Positions 23,026 through 28,387 of a DNA stretch of 28,387 nucleotides are shown here, one piece after another. The number at the start of each line of letters is the position of its first letter. The first letter of the stretch is position 1. The notes below the pieces were generated by a model, which was given only the letters and a program-made list of their open reading frames with translations, was not told the DNA's origin and ran no database searches. The position numbers were made by a program, and so were the translations under genes. The stretch lies in assembly GCA_964613695.1 (NCBI GenBank), contig CAZTIR010000015.1:1-28387 (forward strand). The letters are read 5' to 3'. This stretch comes from Pyrolobus sp964613695. GTDB lineage: Archaea > Thermoproteota > Thermoprotei_A > Sulfolobales > Pyrodictiaceae.

Positions 23026-23412
23026 CTACTGCTTAGCCTCCTTCTCCTCCTTACACGTCTCGTCAAGAATCTTTAGAATCTTTTCAAGATCCTCATCAGA
23101 GAGAGTCATACCGACTTTTGCCGCTGCGAGCACCGCCTTCAGTTCGGCTAGAAAGCGGGGACGTATATTAACTATTAGCACGCTCGCGTACTCATTCAAC
23201 CCGACCTCGTTCCTAAGCCTCTCGACAGCTTTCACAGCATCGTCGGCCAAGCATTTCGAAAACTCGCGGAGATAGGAGTAGGTCTTCTGGATTATCTCGG
23301 CATAGTACATATCGGATGCTTTGAACTCCTCAAGCTGCTTGAGTATACCAGACTGTGACAGCAGCTTAAACGCGTAAGGTATCGGAATATACTTGGTATC
23401 GATAATCCTCAT
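23026..23412 (-). CDS. rpo4: RNA polymerase subunit Rpo4 (RpoF)
   Basis: Stalk subunit of archaeal RNA polymerase, which pairs with Rpo7. The 128-aa helical protein has the Rpb4/RPC9-type layout: IPIPYAFKLLSQSGI, a QKTYSYLREFSKC helix, and a C-terminal HRDC-like half. ATG 23412 overlaps the L21e stop as ATGA. The L21e-Rpo4-DUF655-KsgA order strongly supports the call, because the sequence itself is poorly conserved. Confidence 0.9.
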   Translation of the reverse strand: MRIIDTKYIPIPYAFKLLSQSGILKQLEEFKASDMYYAEIIQKTYSYLREFSKCLADDAVKAVERLRNEVGLNEYASVLIVNIRPRFLAELKAVLAAAKVGMTLSDEDLEKILKILDETCKEEKEAKQ

Positions 23413-23753
23413 TGCTCGCCGCCCTCCCCACCCTCCTTACTGCCACCCAGCGCCTCCGGGGGAACCGGCCTCAAATGCTCCGGCCTCACGATTAGGGTCT
23501 TGACCTTGCCGCCCACCCTCACCTGAACTATGTAGCATTTGCCGCGCTTCCCTACAACCGTCCCAGTCTTACCATGATACCTTCTATGAGGCATCCCCTT
23601 CATCACTGAAGGGTTTATCACGATATAGACCTTATCGCCAGGCTTGTACTCGTGCATTAAGAGGCTTAGCGGCGGGACTGCGCCACGCTCGCGTATATGC
23701 TTCTTAAGCAGCTTCCTGGTTCTATGCCTAAAGCCTTTGGGCGGCTTAACCAT
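23409..23753 (-). CDS. rpl21e: 50S ribosomal protein L21e
   Basis: A 114-aa SH3-like basic protein of the large subunit. Family signatures are GFRHRTRKLLKK, YKPGDKVYIVINPSV, GMPHRRYHGKTGTVVGKRG and VRPEHLRPV. The glycine- and glutamate-rich C-terminal tail (GGSKEGGEGGEQ) is longer than in most homologues. ATG 23753 begins 5 nt after the Pus10 gene ends. Confidence 0.97.
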   Translation of the reverse strand: MVKPPKGFRHRTRKLLKKHIRERGAVPPLSLLMHEYKPGDKVYIVINPSVMKGMPHRRYHGKTGTVVGKRGKCYIVQVRVGGKVKTLIVRPEHLRPVPPEALGGSKEGGEGGEQ

Positions 23754-23758
23754 AATAC

Positions 23759-25108
23759 CTACCCGCTACGAGTCGCCCCACCACTTCCTTCTTTAACTCT
23801 TAGCTTCGACTCCACATGCACAACGTCGAGCTCAACACAGTAACTACTCTTTCCAAGCACCTCTGGGAAACTAGGCCAAGTCTCCTCTCCATTAACAAGC
23901 TCTTTGATATACAGGCCCCCCTCCGCCTTTATGAGCGCAATGAAGGTATAGTCGGAAAGCGGTAGAGCCGACACAGCGAAAACTCTGCGTTCGCGTATAA
24001 CATCCGCTCTTCGGTGCCGAACCCTCTTCGGAGTCCTTTGCCTCACCAACCTATTGCGGAAGAAGCCCTCAAGCCTTCTAAGCTCATCGTGGTGCACACC
24101 GTCAGGGACGTACACGAGAGCCCTGTACACCTTAGAGTGCCTCTCCTCGCCCTCGACACCCTTAACAACAGTCCTCATGAATGATCTCGTTGTGCGCGAT
24201 AACAACCTAGTCTCGAACAATCCAGGCCATTTATCATTCACCATCCTCTCCGCAACTTTCACATCAACACGACGCCGCCGAGGCTCCTTAACCTCTACTA
24301 CAATAGGCCTCCCGAAGCCAAGCATCCGCACATCAACATCCTCACGCCCAGCAGCATGTATGACTATACTAACGCCCTCGTAGAGCTCTAATAGCGGGGT
24401 GTAGGCGTCCTGAACTGAGAAGGGGTACCTCTTAACCCCGAACCTTGTTATCCAGGAGGATTGGGATATACGACGCCCAAGCTTCCTATAAAAGCCGAGG
24501 AGTAGGATGGGGTTCACGGTAACCGTTATAGAGCCGGAGGGATACTCTACGAGGATTACAACGTCAGGATTATTGAAGTCTACTTTGAAGCCATGCTCCC
24601 TTATCCTCTTCCCCACCTCACGCCGCAGTTCAGCCGCCAGCGACTCCGCGTAGACGAGTCCATAGCTGCTCACAATCCTCGACTCGAGAATCCGCAGCCT
24701 CTCATCAACCCTAGCACCAACGTGGAATGTCTCAGCATCATACTCCCTGAGTATCTCTACACCACGCTTGACAGCCGATTCCACAACCTCCTCGAACTTG
24801 TCCAGACACAGGGGGCACGTCACGCTACGCTTCTCCACGTTCAACTCCTCGTACAAGCGTGGCGCAACATGGTACAATATGGGGGAGAGTTCCACGAGCA
24901 TTGACTCGCACTCACGACCGCCCTCCCTCAAACACTTATGCAGAGACATGACAATGAGCATCTTGATTGCACGTCCACGCTCGACGTTACTCCAGCCGCG
25001 GCCCAGCATTCCAAACATCCTGCCCAAGCATCTATCGCAGAGCGGGTACTGGCGCAGCAACCTCAAAGACTTCGAGACGATCTCAGCCACGTGCTCCTCC
25101 AGCCCCAT
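23759..25108 (-). CDS. pus10: tRNA pseudouridine synthase Pus10
   Basis: Makes pseudouridine 54 (and often 55) in archaeal tRNA. The 449-aa protein has an N-terminal zinc-binding region (Cys24, Cys27, Cys98 and Cys101), a THUMP-like middle and a C-terminal catalytic domain. The catalytic loop HAAGREDVDVRMLGFGRP lies at about 251-268, with Asp257 as the likely nucleophile. ATG 25108 starts 26 nt inside the TrmY-like gene and is followed closely by rpl21e. All key residues appear intact. Confidence 0.94.
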   Translation of the reverse strand: MGLEEHVAEIVSKSLRLLRQYPLCDRCLGRMFGMLGRGWSNVERGRAIKMLIVMSLHKCLREGGRECESMLVELSPILYHVAPRLYEELNVEKRSVTCPLCLDKFEEVVESAVKRGVEILREYDAETFHVGARVDERLRILESRIVSSYGLVYAESLAAELRREVGKRIREHGFKVDFNNPDVVILVEYPSGSITVTVNPILLLGFYRKLGRRISQSSWITRFGVKRYPFSVQDAYTPLLELYEGVSIVIHAAGREDVDVRMLGFGRPIVVEVKEPRRRRVDVKVAERMVNDKWPGLFETRLLSRTTRSFMRTVVKGVEGEERHSKVYRALVYVPDGVHHDELRRLEGFFRNRLVRQRTPKRVRHRRADVIRERRVFAVSALPLSDYTFIALIKAEGGLYIKELVNGEETWPSFPEVLGKSSYCVELDVVHVESKLRVKEGSGGATRSG

Positions 25109-25592
25109 AGCCCAGCACCCGGTCTAACAACACTTGCAGAACACCAACTGCGAGCCACTCAGGCAGACCCCTGCACGCTTCAACCTCGACAACGTGCCAG
25201 CATCTAAAATACCTGCTATTACCTAGAATCACCGCAACCTCGGCCCCCGTACGCATCGAGGGCAAAGGCAGCCTTGCATCAAGCCCGTCATTATTACACG
25301 TGATGCAGTACACGCCACCCATGGGAGCGGGCTTCGTAACCTTGACGCCCCTCAGCCGGCCTTTAACAGCGCTGATAACAAAGCCTCGTAAACTATCCTC
25401 ATCAAGCCTCAAATGTCTAACACTGCGGTCAACTACAAGTCTCGTCTCGTATCCCCGATAGATCGTGTCGACTATCACGCGCGTATCCTTACGCACGCTG
25501 TTCGAGAGTAGGAGAGAATACGCTATAACGAGGCCTATGCGCAGAGGCTCCCACCGCTCAATACCGTAATATACTAGCCTGCGTGGCTTCAA
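25083..25592 (-). CDS. divergent SPOUT-like protein, candidate TrmY (tRNA pseudouridine-54 N1-methyltransferase)
   Basis: A 169-aa protein without an obvious assignment on first sight, but with a TrmY-like (DUF358) pattern. After an N-terminal helix comes SNSVRKDTRVIVDTIYRG (compare 'G.R.DT.V'), then RHLRLDEDSLRGFVISAVKG (compare 'R.L.PDE.S...I..AL'), MGGVYCIT, and a C-terminal VILGNSRYF plus WLAVGVLQVLLDRVLG (compare the SPOUT LG loop and final helix). It is shorter than typical TrmY. TTG 25592 overlaps the SRP54 stop as TTGA with GGAG before it. The adjacent Pus10 makes the substrate base. The match is by eye. Confidence 0.5.
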   Translation of the reverse strand: MKPRRLVYYGIERWEPLRIGLVIAYSLLLSNSVRKDTRVIVDTIYRGYETRLVVDRSVRHLRLDEDSLRGFVISAVKGRLRGVKVTKPAPMGGVYCITCNNDGLDARLPLPSMRTGAEVAVILGNSRYFRCWHVVEVEACRGLPEWLAVGVLQVLLDRVLGYGAGGARG

Positions 25593-26926
25593 GAGACTCC
25601 GCCCAGCCCCTTCAGAAGCTTGTCCAGCGCCCCCTTCTGCTTCTTCAACCTCTTGAGCATTCTATGCAAGTTCTTATAGTAGTTGATCAGCTCTTTAACA
25701 TCCTCGAGCTCAACCCCCGCACCGCGAGCAATCCTCCTCATCCTACTCTTGTCGATGATCTCGGGATGATCCAGCTCCTCGTACGTCATAGACTCTATTA
25801 TCGCCATCCACTTCCTTATCTTCTCCTCACCCAGCTTCGCAATCTCGTCGGTAATGCCTAAGCCTACCCCCGGCAGCATCTGCAACACCTTCCTAAGAGG
25901 CCCCATGCGCGTCAACTGCCTTAATTGACGGTAGAGTATCCTAAAGTTTAGTCTCCCCTCCATCATCTCCTCGACCGTCTTCTCGAACTCGCCGGCAGCC
26001 TCGAGCCTCTTGATACGCTCTATTATACCCTCAATGTCGCCCATACCCAGCAGCCGGGCCACAAAGCGCCTAGGGTTGAACACCTCTATCTCGTCGATAT
26101 TCTCGCCTGTACCTATGAACTTGATGACAGCGCCAGTAGCCGCAACAGCCGATAGAGCACCGCCACCCTTAGCGGTGCCATCCATCTTCGTAACAATGAT
26201 GCTGCCTATGGGGGTCGTCTCGTGGAACCGTTTAGCCAGGTCGTAGCTCTTCTGGCCCATCGCAGCATCGATAACCAACACAATCTCATCCGGCTTGATA
26301 GCCTTGGCTATCTCTCGCATCTCGTCGAGAAGAGCCTTCTCGCTACCATACCCATGCCGCCCCGCTGTATCAACGATAATGATGTCCGCACCTTGCTCCT
26401 TTAGCCTCTCGACACCACGAACCGCTATGCCAACCGGATCCCTCGAACCAGGCTCACCATAGAACATCGCACCGACCTTGCTAGCCAACTGCTTAAGCTG
26501 ATCGTGAGCACCTGGGCGATACACGTCAGCAGCCACAAGGCCTACACGATACCCCATCTGCTTGTAGAACCAGGCTAGCTTACCAGCAGTAGTAGTCTTA
26601 CCACTACCCTGCACACCAACAAGCATGATAACATACGGCGTGTAGGGGGGCTTAACCTCGGGTTCACGTTCCCCACCAAACAGTTTAACCAGCTCCTCGT
26701 AGACTATCTTGAGGAACCAGTCACGCCTGCTCGCGCCAGGCGGCGGCTTCTCCTTGAGAGCACGCTCCCGAATACGCCTCGTGATATCGAACACAAGCCT
26801 AACGTTAACGTCAGCTGTTAACAAGGCTCTCTGAAGATCGCGCACAAACTCGTCAACAGCCCTCTCATATACACCGCCGCGAAGGAACTTCCTCACAGCC
26901 TCACGTATAGCGTCTAAACCCGGCAA
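25589..26926 (-). CDS. srp54: signal recognition particle protein SRP54 (Ffh)
   Basis: GTPase of the signal recognition particle, which binds 7S RNA and signal sequences and docks with FtsY. The 445-aa protein has a helical N domain, then the G domain with GVQGSGKTTTAGKLA (about 104-118), VAADVYRPGA, VDTAGRHG, TKMDGTAKGGGALS and GTGENIDEIEVFNP. A methionine-containing C-terminal M domain follows (RQLTRMGPLRKVLQMLPG). TTG 26926 gives MPGLDAIREAVRKFL, as in homologues. No 7S RNA gene is visible nearby. Confidence 0.97.
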   Translation of the reverse strand: MPGLDAIREAVRKFLRGGVYERAVDEFVRDLQRALLTADVNVRLVFDITRRIRERALKEKPPPGASRRDWFLKIVYEELVKLFGGEREPEVKPPYTPYVIMLVGVQGSGKTTTAGKLAWFYKQMGYRVGLVAADVYRPGAHDQLKQLASKVGAMFYGEPGSRDPVGIAVRGVERLKEQGADIIIVDTAGRHGYGSEKALLDEMREIAKAIKPDEIVLVIDAAMGQKSYDLAKRFHETTPIGSIIVTKMDGTAKGGGALSAVAATGAVIKFIGTGENIDEIEVFNPRRFVARLLGMGDIEGIIERIKRLEAAGEFEKTVEEMMEGRLNFRILYRQLRQLTRMGPLRKVLQMLPGVGLGITDEIAKLGEEKIRKWMAIIESMTYEELDHPEIIDKSRMRRIARGAGVELEDVKELINYYKNLHRMLKRLKKQKGALDKLLKGLGGVS

Positions 26927-26981
26927 ACCCTAACACCATCCACACGCGCAACCCATTGTTCAAGAAAAGCAGGGAAAGGCA

Positions 26982-26990
26982 GCTTTAAGC
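26982..26990 (-). promoter_or_regulatory. TATA-like box for srp54
   Basis: On the minus strand GCTTAAAGC lies about 60 nt before TTG 26926, in the 118-nt spacer after aIF5A. The same spacer has a CTATTTTAG stretch that could end aIF5A transcripts. A leader of about 30 nt is implied. Confidence 0.4.
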
Positions 26991-27044
26991 ACTAAAATAG
27001 GGCACAGACGACCCGTCCGTAGAGGAGAGATGAACGTTAGCCAG

Positions 27045-27452
27045 CTATGTTCTAGCAGGCCTGACTCTCATTATAAGCCTCTTACCCATGACGTTCCAGT
27101 ACTCAACCTCCACACCAGGCTTTATCTGCTGAGCAAGCTTCGCGTCCTTAGGCATCTCAGCCTCGAATGTATCAAACGTCTCGAGATCCATTATCTGCAC
27201 GGTGTCGCCGGTCACCGCGAGAACCTGCCCATACCTCTTCTCGATAATAGGCACCTCGACCCTCTGGTCGACAGGAGCTATCAGAGTCTTCTTGCTACCC
27301 GAGAACAAGCCTATAGCCACAATATGCGCCTTCGCGCTACCATGCTTCCCGGTCTTAGCCTTGCTAATCTCTACAACCCTACACGGCTCACCATCGATTA
27401 TCACATAGCTGCCTACCTTCAAGTCACCCACAGTCGCGTAGGTATAGCTCAT
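27045..27452 (-). CDS. translation factor aIF5A
   Basis: Archaeal homologue of eIF5A and bacterial EF-P, which helps ribosomes through difficult peptide bonds. The 135-aa product has the modification loop ISKAKTGKHGSAKAHIVAIG, with Lys36 as the likely deoxyhypusine/hypusine site, and a C-terminal OB domain (VEVEYWNVMGKRLIMRVR). ATG 27452 follows GGGGTG and AAGG stretches. It has its own promoter upstream. Confidence 0.97.
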   Translation of the reverse strand: MSYTYATVGDLKVGSYVIIDGEPCRVVEISKAKTGKHGSAKAHIVAIGLFSGSKKTLIAPVDQRVEVPIIEKRYGQVLAVTGDTVQIMDLETFDTFEAEMPKDAKLAQQIKPGVEVEYWNVMGKRLIMRVRPART

Positions 27453-27489
27453 CCTTCAACACCCCGCACTACGAGAAGACGGAAAACGA

Positions 27490-27498
27490 TTTAAAAAA
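27490..27498 (-). promoter_or_regulatory. TATA-like box for aIF5A
   Basis: On the minus strand TTTTTTAAA lies about 40 nt before ATG 27452. A start site about 25 nt downstream leaves a leader of roughly 15-20 nt holding GGGGTG. This is one of the clearest promoters in the window. Confidence 0.55.
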
Positions 27499-27527
27499 CT
27501 TAAACTAGTGGTGCAAGCCCACTGCAC
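27490..27527 (-). terminator. possible terminator of the orphan gene
   Basis: Just after the orphan gene, read on the minus strand, a small hairpin (arms 27523-27527 and 27511-27515, loop 7 nt) is followed by T-rich sequence with a run of six T. Archaeal terminators are mostly T-runs, so the hairpin may be incidental. The T-run doubles as the aIF5A TATA box. Confidence 0.3.
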
Positions 27528-27538
27528 AGGAACATGAA

Positions 27539-28141
27539 TCAAGTATTTCGACTCGGACAGGGTTTCCTCTCAACAGGATAGAACTTATATCGTTGTTTAT
27601 ACCTGAACTCTATCACCACAAGAAGCGGTATAATCGCAAACAGTTTCTCATACTCCATCAACCCTGCTTCAAGATCGCAACTCATAAGCTCAAACGTGTC
27701 CCCACCACGCTCGAAGTAGTATCGCAACGCCACATACGGTACCCGCTTCTTATAGTAGGGAGAGATTCGCGATAGCGTAGTATGCACGGCCTTCGAGGCT
27801 ATTATGTATGATAGCTTGTAAGCGTTTGCAGAGTAAAGCTTCTTACTCAATAAACGTCCTTTAACACGCCTCACAGTGAGCCATGAAGGCTTCACATTGA
27901 TATCAATAATGTGCTCCCCCTCACCCTCACGCCACCACCCAATAACCGTCACAGGAGTCTTGTTCATCACAGAGATCTTTGGCTTAATTCCATACTTTCT
28001 TAGCACAACCTTTAAGACTGCTTTTATACCGTTAGCTATATCCTCGTAACTCTTAAACTCTTTTAAAAGCTTCCTGGATAATGCATTTATCACATCCTCT
28101 AGACGCGGGTCTGCACCATATTGTATATTTACTACACTCAT
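27539..28141 (-). CDS. orphan 200-aa basic protein of unknown function
   Basis: Not recognised. The protein is Lys/Arg- and Tyr-rich (for example SPYYKKRVPYVALRYYFERGG and FRYKQRYKFYPVERKPC). Helical segments flank a beta-like VTVIGWW region near residue 70. It has no P-loop, zinc pairs or membrane segment. ATG 28141 is well placed behind a TATA-like box. Base composition is visibly richer in A+T than the genes to its left, as is the spacer upstream. That hints at later acquisition, perhaps from a virus or plasmid, but there is no integrase, att repeat or tRNA nearby. Confidence 0.6.
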   Translation of the reverse strand: MSVVNIQYGADPRLEDVINALSRKLLKEFKSYEDIANGIKAVLKVVLRKYGIKPKISVMNKTPVTVIGWWREGEGEHIIDINVKPSWLTVRRVKGRLLSKKLYSANAYKLSYIIASKAVHTTLSRISPYYKKRVPYVALRYYFERGGDTFELMSCDLEAGLMEYEKLFAIIPLLVVIEFRYKQRYKFYPVERKPCPSRNT

Positions 28142-28178
28142 CGCTATACAACCGTTTATTGAGAGTCAGATATCAGTC

Positions 28179-28192
28179 TATATACTATATGC
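28179..28192 (-). promoter_or_regulatory. TATA-like box for the orphan gene
   Basis: On the minus strand GCATATAGTATATAG lies about 40-50 nt before ATG 28141, in a strongly A+T-rich stretch. No Shine-Dalgarno site is clear. The implied leader is short. Confidence 0.45.
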
Positions 28193-28302
28193 ACATCAAA
28201 TACTGTTAATATCAATCATTCTATATTGATGTGGTTGCTGCTGCCATACTCTTACGCGAAACGTATGAAATTCTAGATTATAGGCTATGGGCTCTAGCGT
28301 GC

Positions 28303-28343
28303 CTCCTGAACAAAAGGGTCAAACGCCCCGTTCCCTACAGGAG
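28303..28343. other. compound hairpin in the right-hand spacer
   Basis: The 28142-28387 spacer holds no clear gene. CTCCTG at 28303-28308 pairs with CAGGAG at 28338-28343. Inside, AAC (28309-28311) can pair with GTT (28330-28332), and GGG (28316-28318) with CCC of the CCCC run at 28326-28329. It could be an mRNA leader structure for a gene beyond the edge, or a small RNA. The structure was read by eye without an energy calculation. Confidence 0.3.
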
Positions 28344-28387
28344 TGTTCAAAGGAATACGAAAGGAGTGTGAGGCGTGGCGCCGCGGC

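Noticed and set aside
26927..27044. Search for a 7S RNA or other RNA gene in the spacer beside srp54
   Set aside because: At 118 nt it is too short for 7S RNA and shows only promoter and T-rich features.
28212..28231. ATCAAT/ATTGAT inverted repeat in the right spacer
   Set aside because: Six-bp arms in an A+T-rich stretch are expected by chance.
28375..28387. GTG at 28375 with AAGGAG about 8 nt upstream, possibly a gene running off the right edge
   Set aside because: Only four codons are visible, so there is no coding evidence; it needs the sequence to the right.

Overview
The window looks like a chromosomal segment of a hyperthermophilic crenarchaeon, most likely of the Desulfurococcales/Pyrodictiaceae type. 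The support is: archaeal information-processing genes (PCNA, PriS, TFS, Rpo4, Rpo11, Nop10, Csl4, aIF2-alpha, aIF5A, L44e, S27e, L21e, L10e), archaeal lipid genes (CDP-archaeol synthase and the phosphomevalonate dehydratase branch of the mevalonate pathway), many TTG and GTG starts, very short or overlapping intergenic spaces and TATA-like boxes. The genus cannot be settled from the sequence alone. I see no tRNA, rRNA, CRISPR array, insertion sequence or att site.

Layout. (1) 279-3405: a futalosine-type menaquinone cluster. mqnC is on minus, and mqnE plus an mqnA-like gene are on plus, diverging from about 1428-1546. (2) 3321-9780, minus: Clp1/Grc3-type polynucleotide kinase, a UbiD-family anhydromevalonate phosphate decarboxylase, both phosphomevalonate dehydratase subunits, a UPF0147 protein, FAU-1 and the CTP-dependent riboflavin kinase RibK. 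The dehydratase and decarboxylase carry out consecutive steps of the archaeal mevalonate pathway. The decarboxylase family uses prenylated FMN, so a flavin kinase in the same run makes sense. (3) 9839-10977, plus: a RecA/RadB-like ATPase overlapping CDP-archaeol synthase, diverging from the kinase across a perfect palindrome. (4) 10986-28141, all minus: translation, replication, transcription and RNA-modification genes. In transcription order these are an orphan gene, aIF5A, SRP54, a TrmY-like protein, Pus10, L21e, Rpo4, DUF655, KsgA, TrmJ, a THUMP-type tRNA methyltransferase, L10e, Dph2, a METTL5-like methyltransferase, a small unknown, Csl4, DUF2067, Rpo11, TFS, a small unknown, PCNA, PriS, a GINS15-like protein, L44e, S27e, aIF2-alpha and Nop10.

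How the genes fit together. PriS, PCNA and the GINS15-like protein form a replication block next to an L44e/S27e/aIF2-alpha/Nop10 string. Pus10 makes pseudouridine 54 in tRNA, and the neighbouring divergent SPOUT-like protein could methylate that same base. TrmJ, the THUMP methyltransferase, KsgA and the METTL5-like protein form a second RNA-modification group. Many gene pairs overlap by 4 nt as ATGA, GTGA or TTGA, which points to translational coupling.

No wholly new system stands out. The best leads are the TrmY-like gene beside Pus10, the futalosine cluster with a divergent mqnA, the compact mevalonate block with RibK nearby, three unrecognised small or orphan proteins, and a few structured intergenic stretches.
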